From: Streptomyces wuyuanensis
GTDB taxonomy: Bacteria; Actinomycetota; Actinomycetes; Streptomycetales; Streptomycetaceae
Length of the DNA: 64,000 nucleotides
Assembly (NCBI RefSeq): GCF_900103455.1
Contig: NZ_FNHI01000003.1
Location: 299,920 to 363,919, forward strand
Reading direction: 5' to 3'
Shown: in pieces, positions 1 to 8,885 of the stretch
Position numbering within the stretch: the stretch's first letter is position 1
How the letters are laid out: every line of letters begins with the position of its first letter
Translations under genes and position numbers: made by a program
Notes under the pieces: model-generated
Seen by the model: the letters and a program-made list of their open reading frames with translations, nothing else
Database searches by the model: none
What the model was told of the DNA's origin: nothing

Positions 1-95
1 ATCGTGCCCGCCGCGACGAGCCGTTCGTCGTTGGCGAAGGTGCCGTGCAGGTAGTTGAGCCCGATGGTCAGTGTGAAGTTCTGCGGGTCGCTGAG
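1..95 (-). pseudogene. Fragment of a sugar ABC permease gene, exact copy of 12585-12679
   Basis: Read on the minus strand, these bases encode an internal C-terminal piece of a MalG-type permease. All 95 bases are identical to 12585-12679, silent positions included, and the match ends abruptly after base 95, where the sequence becomes the region downstream of the LysR gene. No permease start or N-terminal part lies to the right, so within this window it is a gene remnant; any continuation would lie to the left, outside view. Complete identity means a very recent duplication, a recombination junction, or an assembly artefact at a contig end. I cannot separate these from the sequence alone. Confidence 0.75.
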
Positions 96-143
96 AGGGA
101 GACCGGCGGCGGCCGGGCACCGTACGGCGGTGGGCCGGCGCCC

Positions 144-1088
144 CTACCGGGACCGGTCGCCCGCCGCGGCGTCCACAGCGCTCCACTGCGTCTCGATCCG
201 CCCGGCCTCCCGGATGAGCGCGTCCACCAGCTCCCCGGTGCTGCGCGCGGCGGTGGTGCGCAGCACGGCCACGCTGATCTCACGCGCCAGCGGCGGCCCG
301 GTCAGTTCGCGCACGGCGACGTCGGGGCGCGGAGTGCCGAGGGCGAGCCGCGGCACGAGCGCGACGCCCGTGCCGGCGGCGACGAAGCCCTGCACGACCG
401 CGTAGTCGTCGGTGCGCAGGCCGTGCACCGGCTCGAAGGAGTGCTGCGCGCATGCCCACGACAGCACGCGGTCGCAGGGGTCGCGCGGGTCGGCCGAGCC
501 GATCCAGTCGTCGTCCCTCAGTTCCTCCAGCGGCACACGGGCCAGTCGGGCGCACCGGTGGTCCTCGGGCATCACGAGCAGCAGCGGATCGGTGAGCAGC
601 GGATGCAGCTCGAAGTCGTCGTCCAGATCGAGCCGGTCGCCGGGCTGGGAGAAGACGAGCGCCGCGTGCAGTTCGCGTGCCACCAGCCCCCTGAGCAGGG
701 CCGGCAGCTCCCCCTCGACGAGGGACACCTGCACTCCTTCGCCGCGCACGGCCTTCACCGCCGGCGGCAGCAGCAGCGCGCCGGCCGTCGGGAAGGTGCC
801 TATGTGCAGGGTGTGCGCTCCCCGCTCGGACAGGTCCCGCACTTCCCGTTCGGCGAGCCGCAGCCGTTCGAGCACGGCCTCCGCGTGGGGCAGCAGCGCC
901 GCTCCCAGCTCGGTGAGCGCGGCGCCGCGCGGTCCGCGCTGCACCAGGCGGGCGCCGAAGTGCGCTTCCAGCACGCCGAGATGGTGGGTGACGGTGGGCT
1001 GTGTGTAGTGGAGCGAACGGGCCGCAGCGGCGAGGGAGCCCTCCTGCGCGATGGCCTTCAGGACGGTCAGCTGACGGAGTTCGAGCAT
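144..1088 (-). CDS. LysR-family transcriptional regulator
   Basis: A 314-residue protein of normal LysR length. The N-terminus (MLELRQLTVLKAIAQEGSLA, followed by SLHYTQPTVTHHLGVLE) is a classic LysR winged helix-turn-helix at about residues 1-60. The remainder fits the periplasmic-binding-like effector domain. It is divergently transcribed from the PLP decarboxylase-family gene that starts 73 bp away, so it probably controls that gene. A perfect inverted repeat with a T-N11-A core lies immediately upstream of its own start codon, which suggests autoregulation as well. The effector cannot be told; an amino acid or polyamine is an inference from the neighbour. Confidence 0.9.
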   Translation of the reverse strand: MLELRQLTVLKAIAQEGSLAAAARSLHYTQPTVTHHLGVLEAHFGARLVQRGPRGAALTELGAALLPHAEAVLERLRLAEREVRDLSERGAHTLHIGTFPTAGALLLPPAVKAVRGEGVQVSLVEGELPALLRGLVARELHAALVFSQPGDRLDLDDDFELHPLLTDPLLLVMPEDHRCARLARVPLEELRDDDWIGSADPRDPCDRVLSWACAQHSFEPVHGLRTDDYAVVQGFVAAGTGVALVPRLALGTPRPDVAVRELTGPPLAREISVAVLRTTAARSTGELVDALIREAGRIETQWSAVDAAAGDRSR

Positions 1089-1101
1089 ATAGACATTCTA
1101 T
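1088..1101. promoter_or_regulatory. Probable LysR operator between divergent genes
   Basis: ATAGA-CAT-TCTAT at 1089-1101 is a perfect 5-bp inverted repeat. With the preceding T it contains the T-N11-A spacing (T1088, A1100) typical of LysR boxes. It abuts the lysR start codon and lies 61 bp upstream of the GTG of the decarboxylase gene. Function is inferred from position and symmetry. Confidence 0.5.
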
Positions 1102-1161
1102 GGAGGGTGCGAGGTAACTCATGTATTCCTCGATATCCCCCCGCGTGCGACGCTCACCGGC

Positions 1162-2682
1162 GTGAACAGCACGACCACCGCAACGCCCGTAGATGCCGCA
1201 CCCGCCCGAAGGCCCGCCCCCGGCACCCCGTACGCGGACGCTCTCCGCGCCCAGGCCGGGCACGACTGGGTACGGCTGAACGTCCCCGGACACGCCGCGG
1301 ACCCGCAGGCCTACCAATCGCTCGCCTCCCTGCTCGGCCCGGACGCGCTCCGGCTGGACTTCCCGCCGCTGCTGGACGGCATCGACCTCGGGGCCTCCTC
1401 CCCGCTGGACGAGGCGCTGGCGCTGGCCGCCGAGGCGTGGGGGGCCCGGCGCACCTGGTTCCTCACCAACGGCGCCTCGCAGGGCAACCAGATCGCCTCG
1501 CTCGTCGCCCCGGCGCTGGGACGGGTGCTGGTCGTGCAGCGCAGCGTGCACTCGAGCGTCATCGACGGGCTCGTCCTCTCGGGGCTGGACTGCGCCTTCG
1601 TCCAGCCGTCGGTCGACACGGAGCAGGGCATCGCCCACGGCGTCAGCGCGGCGGACCTGACGCGAGCGCTCGCGGAGCACCCGGACGCGGCCGCCGCCTA
1701 CGTCGTGACCCCCAGCTACTTCGGCGCGGTCGCCGACGTGCGCGCCCTGGCTGAGGTCTCCCACGCCGCGGGCGTGCCGCTCATCGTGGACGAGGCGTGG
1801 GGCTCGCACTTCGGCTTCCACCCGGCGCTGCCCGGCAACGCGCTGTCCCAGGGCGCCGACCTGGTCACCTCCAGCACCCACAAGCTGGCCGGCAGCCTCA
1901 CCCAGTCCGCGATGCTGCACCTCGGGCACGGCCCCTTCGCCGACCGGCTGGAGCCGCTGGTGGACCGGGCGTTCCGACTGGTCCAGTCGACGAGCGCGAG
2001 CGCACTGCTCATGGCGTCGCTGGACGTGGCACGGGCGTCGCTGGTGGCCGGCCGCGACGCCGTCGGGGCGTCGGTGGCCGCGGCGGACGCGGTCCGCCGG
2101 GCGATCCGCCGGCTGGGCCGGTACGAGATCGTCAGCGACTCCTTCGGACGGTTCCCCGACGTCGTGGCCGCGGATCCGCTGCGCATCGCAGTCGGCACCC
2201 GCAGCGGAGGCATACCGGGTCACGAGGCCCGCAGGCTGCTCCACCGCGACCACCGGATCATGGTGGAGGTGGCGACGGACTCCGCGATCGTCGCGGTGGT
2301 CGGCGCGGGCGCTGCCCCGGACACGGACCGTTTCGTCGAGGCCCTGCATCTGCTGCCCGCCCCGGCGGCCGGATCCGCCCCGGACGAGCGGTCCCGGTTG
2401 CGCCTGCCGTCCCCCGGCCCCGCGAGGCTCACCGCCCGGGAGGCGTTCCTGAGCCGGTCGCGCACGGTGGCGGCCACGGACGCCGCGGGCATGATCTCCG
2501 CCGACACCCTCGCCGCCTACCCGCCCGGCATTCCCAACGTGCTGCCGGGCGAGGTCATCACCGCCGAGGCGGTCGACTTCCTGCAGCGCACGGCCGCCGC
2601 CCCCGGCGGCCATGTGCGCGGCGCGCTCGATCCCACCGTCGTGTTCCGTGTCGTCGACCGGGAATCCCCGCTGCCGCTCTGA
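1162..2682 (+). CDS. Orn/Lys/Arg decarboxylase-family PLP enzyme
   Basis: A 506-residue fold-type I PLP protein resembling the major domain of bacterial ornithine/lysine/arginine decarboxylases. Visible features are LNVPGHAADP near residue 39, the cofactor-binding stretch LTNGASQGNQ near 101, the PLP aspartate in IVDEAWGSHFGFHP (D210, H216), and the Schiff-base lysine in TSSTHKLAGSLTQ (K241). It lacks the large N-terminal wing domain of the enterobacterial inducible enzymes, like shorter Gram-positive members. It would decarboxylate a basic amino acid to a diamine, but the substrate cannot be read from sequence. The GTG start at 1162 is chosen because coding begins there, clear of the LysR operator. 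Confidence 0.85.
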   Translation: MNSTTTATPVDAAPARRPAPGTPYADALRAQAGHDWVRLNVPGHAADPQAYQSLASLLGPDALRLDFPPLLDGIDLGASSPLDEALALAAEAWGARRTWFLTNGASQGNQIASLVAPALGRVLVVQRSVHSSVIDGLVLSGLDCAFVQPSVDTEQGIAHGVSAADLTRALAEHPDAAAAYVVTPSYFGAVADVRALAEVSHAAGVPLIVDEAWGSHFGFHPALPGNALSQGADLVTSSTHKLAGSLTQSAMLHLGHGPFADRLEPLVDRAFRLVQSTSASALLMASLDVARASLVAGRDAVGASVAAADAVRRAIRRLGRYEIVSDSFGRFPDVVAADPLRIAVGTRSGGIPGHEARRLLHRDHRIMVEVATDSAIVAVVGAGAAPDTDRFVEALHLLPAPAAGSAPDERSRLRLPSPGPARLTAREAFLSRSRTVAATDAAGMISADTLAAYPPGIPNVLPGEVITAEAVDFLQRTAAAPGGHVRGALDPTVVFRVVDRESPLPL

Positions 2683-2727
2683 CCAGCTCCCCGCCCGCCC
2701 CTTCCGCCCCCCTTGGAGAACACCACC

Positions 2728-2859
2728 ATGACCAGAAGTGCCGTCGCCCGCCGGATGATCGCCGCGGTCGCCGCGACCGAGAGCCGACTCGTTCCTCGCC
2801 GGCTGCGACGCCCGGACGCACGCCGCGCCGGGCGCCGATCCGCCCGGCGCGGCGTTCAC
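2728..2859 (+). pseudogene. Possible frameshifted lipoprotein remnant
   Basis: A GGAG ribosome site precedes ATG at 2728, which begins MTRSAVARRMIAAVAA, a plausible positively charged signal peptide start. The frame then turns into arginine-rich nonsense, while the +1 frame from about 2786 reads DSFLAGCDARTHAAPGADPP, containing a lipobox-like LAGC. The pieces look like the head of a secreted lipoprotein broken by a single frameshift and cut off by the 3' end of the convergent phosphatase gene. The evidence is weak; chance open frames are common at this GC content. Confidence 0.25.
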
Positions 2860-5522
2860 CAGGCCAGCGGCTGCTCGGTCCAGATGACCTTGCCACTGCC
2901 CGTGTAGCGCGTGCCCCAGCGCTCGGCGAACTGGGAGACGAGGAACAGCCCCCGGCCGCCCTCGTCCGTGGTGGTGGCCCGGCGCAGGTGCGGGGCGGTG
3001 CTGCTGCCGTCGGAGACCTCGCAGATCAGGGAGCGGTCGCGGATCAGCCGGACCGTGATGGGTTCGCCGGCATGGCGGATCGCGTTGGTGACCAGCTCGC
3101 TGAGTATCAGCTCGGTGGTGAACGCCTCCTCCGCGAGTCCCCACTCCTCCAGGGTCCGGGCGGCTTCCGCACGCACCCGGGCCACCTCGGACGGGTCGGC
3201 CGGCACGTCCCAGGTGACGGCGCGGTTCCCGTCCAGCACCCGGGTGCGTGCGACGACCAGGGCCACGTCGTCCCGGGGGCGCTCCGGCAGCAGGGCGTCC
3301 AGCACCGCACTGCAGGTCTCCTCGGGCGACCCGCCGGCCCGGGCGAGCGTGCGGCGCAGCAGGTCCAGCCCCTCGTCGATGTCGCGGTGCCGGTCCTCCA
3401 CCAGGCCGTCGGTGTACAGCACCAGGCTGCTGCCCTCGGAGAGGTGCAGTTCGCTGGACTCGAACGGGAGCCCGCCGAGACCGAGGGGCGGCCCCGCCGG
3501 CACGCCGGGGAACTCGACCTCGCCGTCGGGGTGCACGATGACCGGCTCCAGGTGCCCCGCGCGGGCCACCGTGCACACCCGTGACGTGGGGTCGTAGATC
3601 GCGTACAGACAGGTGGCGCCGGTGAGCGTGGTGACCGAGCCGTCGGTGTCCTCGTCCTGGTCGATGCGCGAGACCAGTTCGTCCATGTGCCACAGCAGTT
3701 CGTCGGGCGGAAGGTCGAGGGTGGAGAAGTTGTGGACCGCGGTGCGCAGCCGCCCCATGGTCGCCGCGGCGTGGAGTCCGTGACCGACGACGTCGCCCAC
3801 CACGAGGGCGACCCGGGCGCCGGGGAGCGGGATCACATCGAACCAGTCCCCGCCGACCCCGCCGAGTCCGGCCTGTGCGGGCAGATAGTGGTAGGCCACG
3901 TCGAGAGCGGTCTGCTCGGGCAGGACCCGCGGCAGGAGGCTGCGCTGGAGGGCGACCGCCATCGAGTGCTCGCGGGTGTAGCGGCGGGCGTTGTCGATGT
4001 TCACCGCGGCGCGGGCGACCAGCTCCTCCGCGAGCGACACGTCGTCGTCGTCGAAGGGCTCCGGCCGCTGGGAGCGCCAGAACGTGGCGACGCCCATCGT
4101 CACGCCCCTGGCCCGCAGAGGGGCGGCGATCATGGAGTGGATGCCGTAGCCGACGAGTCTGCGGGCCCTGGCCGGTTCCTGTTCCTGCCAGCCGGAGAAC
4201 GCGGCCAGGTCGGCCTCCAGGACGGTCTTCCCCCTGGCGTACGCGACGGCCTGGGGCGTCGTGCTGACGAAGTGGATCAACCGCCCCGAAGGGTAGAGCG
4301 GAGTGTCGTGCCTGACGCCCGTGAAGGCGATGCGGCGCATGTCGGTGCTGGTCTCCGCGGGCTCGTCTCCGCTGAGCACCAGGTCGGGCAGATCGACGGT
4401 GACGTAGTCGGCGAACCGGGGGACGGCGAAGTCGGCGAGCTCCTGCGAGGTGCGGACCACGTCGAGGGTGGTGCCGATCCGCATGCCTGCGTCGTACACG
4501 AGTCTCAGTCGGCCCTGTGCGATGTCGGCGCGGCCGCTCAGGGCCCGGAGCTCGGTGGTGTCCCGAAGGGTGGCGACGGTGCCGCAGGGCCCGGACCCGT
4601 CCGGTGGAGGGCCCATGGCGCGCTGGTTCACGGCGACCAGCTGGTGCCCGATGGCGTGCACCTCGTCGCTCGCCGGGCGCCCGGACTCCAGCAGCCGGGC
4701 GATCTCGGGGTCCATCGCGATGTCGCACACGGGGCGCCCCTGCGCGTCCGGGGGCAGGGCGAGCAGCCGTCGTGCCTCGTCGTTGACGAGCACCAGCCGG
4801 CGGTCCTCGTCGACGATCAGAACGCCCTCCCGCACCGCGTGCAGGACCGCGTCGTGGTGCTCGTACATCCGGGTCATCTCGGTGGGACCCAGGCCATGTG
4901 TCTGGTGCCGCAGCCGCCTGCTGATCAGCGCGGCCCCCGAGGTGGCGACGACGAGGGCGAACGCCGCGGCGCCGAGCAGGACGGGAAGCTGGTCCTGGGC
5001 GGCTCCGCCGGCCCGCTCGACCGTGATGCCGGCCGCCACGAGGCCGATCACCTCGCCGTTCGCGTCGAGCACGGGCGCGACACTGCGGATCGAGGGGCCG
5101 AGGGTGCCGGTGACGGTCTCGGTCACCGTGCCGCCGGCCACCGCCGGGGCGATGGTGCCGATGTACTTCTTGCCGATCTCATCCGGATCCGGGTGTGTGT
5201 AGCGGGTGCCGTCGGTTGCCATCACCACGACGAAGTCCACACCGGACGTCTTCCTGGCGGCCTCGGCCTTGCGCTGCAGAGCCGCGCTCGGGTCGGGGTC
5301 GCGCAGGGCTTCCCTGATGCCCGGTGCGGTCGCGTACGTCTGGGCGACGGCGACCGACCGGTTGCGCGCCTCCCGCTCGCCGTCCGACCGGGCCTGCAGG
5401 AGCAGTGCGGCGACGGCGGCCGCGACGAGCAGCAAAGCCACCGTCACCTGCAGGACGAACACCTGACTGGCGACGGTGCGCGCGCTCATCACGGAGCGGA
5501 GGCGGCCGAAAAGTCCGGCCAT
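2856..5522 (-). CDS. Membrane sensor PP2C phosphatase (Cache-PAS-GAF-SpoIIE-HATPase)
   Basis: An 888-residue multidomain regulator. From the chosen start (MAGLFGRLRSVMSARTV) there is a transmembrane helix at about 19-43, an extracytoplasmic Cache-like sensor with FVVVMATDGTRYTHPDPDEI, a second helix near 200-220, a PAS domain (GVLIVDEDRRLVLVNDEARR), a GAF domain, a SpoIIE-type PP2C domain (GGDWFDVIPL, VGHGLHAA, DDVALVVA), and a C-terminal anti-sigma-type HATPase domain with N-box SELVTNAIRHA. Such proteins combine a serine phosphatase and a kinase acting on anti-sigma antagonists; the Cache domain resembles CitA/DcuS-type ligand sensors. The frame is open further upstream, but those residues are arginine-rich and unlike protein. 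Its partner is not in the neighbourhood. Confidence 0.88.
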   Translation of the reverse strand: MAGLFGRLRSVMSARTVASQVFVLQVTVALLLVAAAVAALLLQARSDGEREARNRSVAVAQTYATAPGIREALRDPDPSAALQRKAEAARKTSGVDFVVVMATDGTRYTHPDPDEIGKKYIGTIAPAVAGGTVTETVTGTLGPSIRSVAPVLDANGEVIGLVAAGITVERAGGAAQDQLPVLLGAAAFALVVATSGAALISRRLRHQTHGLGPTEMTRMYEHHDAVLHAVREGVLIVDEDRRLVLVNDEARRLLALPPDAQGRPVCDIAMDPEIARLLESGRPASDEVHAIGHQLVAVNQRAMGPPPDGSGPCGTVATLRDTTELRALSGRADIAQGRLRLVYDAGMRIGTTLDVVRTSQELADFAVPRFADYVTVDLPDLVLSGDEPAETSTDMRRIAFTGVRHDTPLYPSGRLIHFVSTTPQAVAYARGKTVLEADLAAFSGWQEQEPARARRLVGYGIHSMIAAPLRARGVTMGVATFWRSQRPEPFDDDDVSLAEELVARAAVNIDNARRYTREHSMAVALQRSLLPRVLPEQTALDVAYHYLPAQAGLGGVGGDWFDVIPLPGARVALVVGDVVGHGLHAAATMGRLRTAVHNFSTLDLPPDELLWHMDELVSRIDQDEDTDGSVTTLTGATCLYAIYDPTSRVCTVARAGHLEPVIVHPDGEVEFPGVPAGPPLGLGGLPFESSELHLSEGSSLVLYTDGLVEDRHRDIDEGLDLLRRTLARAGGSPEETCSAVLDALLPERPRDDVALVVARTRVLDGNRAVTWDVPADPSEVARVRAEAARTLEEWGLAEEAFTTELILSELVTNAIRHAGEPITVRLIRDRSLICEVSDGSSTAPHLRRATTTDEGGRGLFLVSQFAERWGTRYTGSGKVIWTEQPLAW

Positions 5523-5798
5523 GTTCCTATCTAACACCGGGCCGCTACGGCGGGCGACCGCGTCGGCCGCCCGCGGGAGGGGCCGACGCGTACGCACGGC
5601 GCCCCGTGCGACGGAGTCGCCGCCGCGGCCACGGCCGTCCCCGCCCGGACGACGGCGCCGCACCCGCCCGAGGGGCGACGCGGGGCGGCCGCTCGGGGCG
5701 GCCGCCCCCGTCACCCTCTTGCCGGCCGTGCCGGCCCCGGCGCGCGTCAGTTCGCACCGATCCCCTCTCAGGACCTCGCTCCCCGGTCCTCGCTCCCC

Positions 5799-8700
5799 TC
5801 AGGCCCTGGTCAGCCGCAGCGTCACGAGCTCGAACGGACGCAGGGCGAAGGACACCGCGTCGCCGGCGCGCTCCACGGTCCGCCCCTCGGCCTCCGGACG
5901 CTCCAGCAGATCCGTCGCCACCGCTCCGGACAGCGGGAAGCCCGCCGTCAGCGTCGCGCGGACGCGCCCGCCCCGCGACTCGTGGAAGCGGACCACGACA
6001 TCGCCGCTGCCGTCGTCCGCGAGCTTGACCGCGGTGACCACGACCGCGTCGTCGTCCACGGAGACCAGCGGTGCGACTGCGGCGTCCGCACCCGTCAGCC
6101 GCCGCTCCGGCAGGTTCACGCGGTACCCCTCACGGACCGCGTCGCCGATCGTCGCACCCGGTGCGAGCGCGTGCCGGAAGCGGTGGACTCCCTGGTCGGT
6201 CTCCGGGTCGGGGAAGCGCGGGGCGCGCAGCAGGGACGCCCTGAACGTGGTCGTCGTACCGGAGTCGGCGGTGCGGACGGTACGGGTCACGTCGTGGCCG
6301 TACGTGGAGTCGTTGACCAGTGCCACGCCCCAGTCCGGCTCGCCGATGTGGACGAAGCGGTGGTTGCAGGCCTCGAACTTGGCCGCCTCCCAGCTGGTGT
6401 TGGTGTGTGTGGCCCGGTGGAAATGGCCGAACTGGGTCTCGGACGCGTACCGCTCGGCGTGCACGTCGAGCGGGAAGGCCAGCTTGAGGAACTTCTCCGT
6501 CTCGTGCCAGTCGACCTCGGTCTCGATGTCGAGCCGCTTGGCACCCGGGACGAGCGACAGCACCTGGCGCACCTCGGACGCCCCGAAGGAGCGCACGATC
6601 CGCACGGCGGCCGCGCCGGGACCGGCCGTCCCGTCCGGTCCGGCCGGCTCCACGAGATCCGCCTCCACCAGGTCCGTCACCGTGTTCCGGTAGAACTCGT
6701 CCACGTCCCACGCGTCCCACATGTTCGGGAAGTCCGGGTGCAGTTGCAGCAGATTCGCGGCGCCCCCGGGCGCGACCGTCTCGCGCTCGGCGCCGATGTC
6801 GTACGCCGAGACGACCAGGCCCCGCTCGTCGATCTCCACCCGTAGCAGCCCGTTGTCGAGAACGTACCCGCCGCCCTCGCGCGGCTGCAGATGGGCCGTG
6901 CCGCCACCGGTCGGGCGGCCGGCGCCGCCCGCCGCGATCCCGTGCCGTGCGTGCGGAGCCGAGTTGAAGACCAGTTCGGCGGTGCCGTCGCCGGCCAGGG
7001 CACGCTGGGCGGCGTCGACGACGGCGTTCAGCTCGTCGGCGACCGCCGCGTACGTCCGCTCGGCCTCGCGGTGCACCCAGGCGATGGACGAGCCGGGGAG
7101 GATGTCGTGGAACTGGTGCAGCAGCACGGTCTTCCAGATCCGGTCGAGCTGTTCGTACGGGTACGGGAACCCGGTCCGCACCGCGGCCGTGGCGGCCCAC
7201 AGCTCGGCCTCGCGCAGCAGGTGCTCGGAGCGGCGGTTGCCCTGCTTGGTCCTCGCCTGGCTGGTGAGCGTGGCCCTGTGCAGTTCGAGGTACAGCTCGC
7301 CGACCCACACCGGCGGATTCGCGTACTCGGCCTCGGCCTTGGTGAAGAACTCCTCCGGGGTCTCCCAGACCACGGTCGCCGCGCCTTCGAGGTCCCGCAT
7401 GCGGGCGGCTTTGGCGACCATCTCCCGGGTGGTGCCGCCGCCCCCGTCGCCCCAGCCGGTCGGCGCCAGCGAGTGCCGGGCGACGCCCTTGTCCTTGAAG
7501 TTCCTCGCGGCGTGCGCGATCTCGCTGCCCTTCATGGAGCAGTTGTAGGTGTCCACCGGCGGGAAGTGGGTGAAGATGCGCGTCCCGTCGATGCCCTCCC
7601 AATGGAAGCTGTGGTGCGGGAACTTGTTCGTCTGCGACCACGAGATCTTCTGGGTGAGCAGCCACTTGGAGCCGGCGGCCTTGATGATCTGGGGCAGACC
7701 CGCGGCGAACCCGAAGGTGTCGGGGAGCCAGGCCTCGTCGTTCTCGATGCCGAACTCGTCCAGGAAGAACCGCTTGCCGTGGACGAACTGGCGCGCCATG
7801 GCCTCCGACCCGGGCATGTTGGTGTCGGACTCCACCCACATGCCGCCCGCAGGCACGAACCGGCCGTCTGCGACGGCCTTCTTCACCTTGGCCCACACCT
7901 CCGGCCGGTGCTCCTTGACCCAGGCCCACTGCTGCGCCTGCGACATGGCGAAGACGAAGTCGGGCTCGTCCTCCAGCAGCGCCGTCATGTTGGAGGTGGT
8001 GCGGGCGACCTTGCGCACGGTCTCCCGCAGCGGCCACAGCCAGGCGGAGTCGATGTGGGCGTGGCCGACGGCGCTGATGCGGTGCGCCGAGGGCTGGGCG
8101 GGGGTGGCCAGCGCCTGTTCCAGGCAGGCCCGGGCCGCGGCGGCCGTGCCCGGGACGTCCTGGAGGTCGACCGCGTCGAGGGCCCGGTCCACGGCTCGCA
8201 GGATCTCCCAGCGCCGGGCGGAGTCGGCGGGGAGCTCCTGCATCAGCTCGCCCAGCACCTCGAGGTCCATCACCAGCTGCCAGACGGTCTCCTCGAAGAC
8301 GGCCAGGTCCATCCGCGTCAGCAGGTACTGCGGTTCCGTGCCCGCGGTCTCCTTGTCGCCCAGCGCGGTGGGGAGGAACGGGTGGTAGTCCAGGATCACC
8401 GGGTTGGACGCCGCCTCGATGTGGAGCCGCACCTGCTCGCCCCCCTCGGCGGGCGCCCCGATGCGGACCCACTGGTTGCGCGGGTTCAGTCCCTTCACGG
8501 GGGTGCCGTCGGGCCGGTAGACGAGGCCTTCGCACTGGAAGCCGGGCATGTTCTCGTCGAAGCCGAGGTCGAGGATCGCCTCGACGGTCCGTCCCGCCCA
8601 GGCGTCCGGCACGGTTCCGGTCACCCTGAACCAGCTGGTCCCCCAGGGCGCGCCCCACTTGGTGCCGACCGTGATCGGCGACGGCTCGGCGGCCAGCCCT

Positions 8701-8840
8701 TCGGCGACCGGCACGGGCTCGCCGGGGGCGTTCCAGACGGCCACGTCCAGCGGGACGGACGAGGAGTACACGGCGGGTCGGATGCGCTCGTCGAGGACGC
8801 GCTTCAGTCGGGCCTCGACCAGGCTGCGGTCGTCATGCAT
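5799..8840 (-). CDS. Alpha-mannosidase, GH38
   Basis: A 1013-residue GH38 enzyme of usual length for the family. Zinc ligands and catalytic residues are visible in SAVGHAHIDSAWLWPLRET (H262, D264), and the nucleophile aspartate lies in WLPDTFGFAAGLPQ (D374). The N-terminal beta domain precedes the catalytic barrel, with a large beta-sandwich C-terminal part. No signal peptide is seen, so it should act in the cytoplasm on imported mannosides. It is the last gene of a minus-strand operon, 45 bp downstream of the GH85 gene. In this context the likely job is trimming alpha-mannose arms from high-mannose N-glycan fragments. The ATG at 8840 has a GGAG ribosome site about nine bases upstream. Confidence 0.93.
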   Translation of the reverse strand: MHDDRSLVEARLKRVLDERIRPAVYSSSVPLDVAVWNAPGEPVPVAEGLAAEPSPITVGTKWGAPWGTSWFRVTGTVPDAWAGRTVEAILDLGFDENMPGFQCEGLVYRPDGTPVKGLNPRNQWVRIGAPAEGGEQVRLHIEAASNPVILDYHPFLPTALGDKETAGTEPQYLLTRMDLAVFEETVWQLVMDLEVLGELMQELPADSARRWEILRAVDRALDAVDLQDVPGTAAAARACLEQALATPAQPSAHRISAVGHAHIDSAWLWPLRETVRKVARTTSNMTALLEDEPDFVFAMSQAQQWAWVKEHRPEVWAKVKKAVADGRFVPAGGMWVESDTNMPGSEAMARQFVHGKRFFLDEFGIENDEAWLPDTFGFAAGLPQIIKAAGSKWLLTQKISWSQTNKFPHHSFHWEGIDGTRIFTHFPPVDTYNCSMKGSEIAHAARNFKDKGVARHSLAPTGWGDGGGGTTREMVAKAARMRDLEGAATVVWETPEEFFTKAEAEYANPPVWVGELYLELHRATLTSQARTKQGNRRSEHLLREAELWAATAAVRTGFPYPYEQLDRIWKTVLLHQFHDILPGSSIAWVHREAERTYAAVADELNAVVDAAQRALAGDGTAELVFNSAPHARHGIAAGGAGRPTGGGTAHLQPREGGGYVLDNGLLRVEIDERGLVVSAYDIGAERETVAPGGAANLLQLHPDFPNMWDAWDVDEFYRNTVTDLVEADLVEPAGPDGTAGPGAAAVRIVRSFGASEVRQVLSLVPGAKRLDIETEVDWHETEKFLKLAFPLDVHAERYASETQFGHFHRATHTNTSWEAAKFEACNHRFVHIGEPDWGVALVNDSTYGHDVTRTVRTADSGTTTTFRASLLRAPRFPDPETDQGVHRFRHALAPGATIGDAVREGYRVNLPERRLTGADAAVAPLVSVDDDAVVVTAVKLADDGSGDVVVRFHESRGGRVRATLTAGFPLSGAVATDLLERPEAEGRTVERAGDAVSFALRPFELVTLRLTRA

Positions 8841-8885
8841 GAGGGTCTGCTCCGTAAAAGGGTTCGGGATACGGGGATTCGGGCG

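Noticed and set aside
280..4728. A very long open frame on the minus strand spanning the LysR, decarboxylase and phosphatase genes
   Set aside because: The product is Arg/Gly/Pro-rich low-complexity sequence crossing several well-supported genes in other frames, an artefact of high GC.
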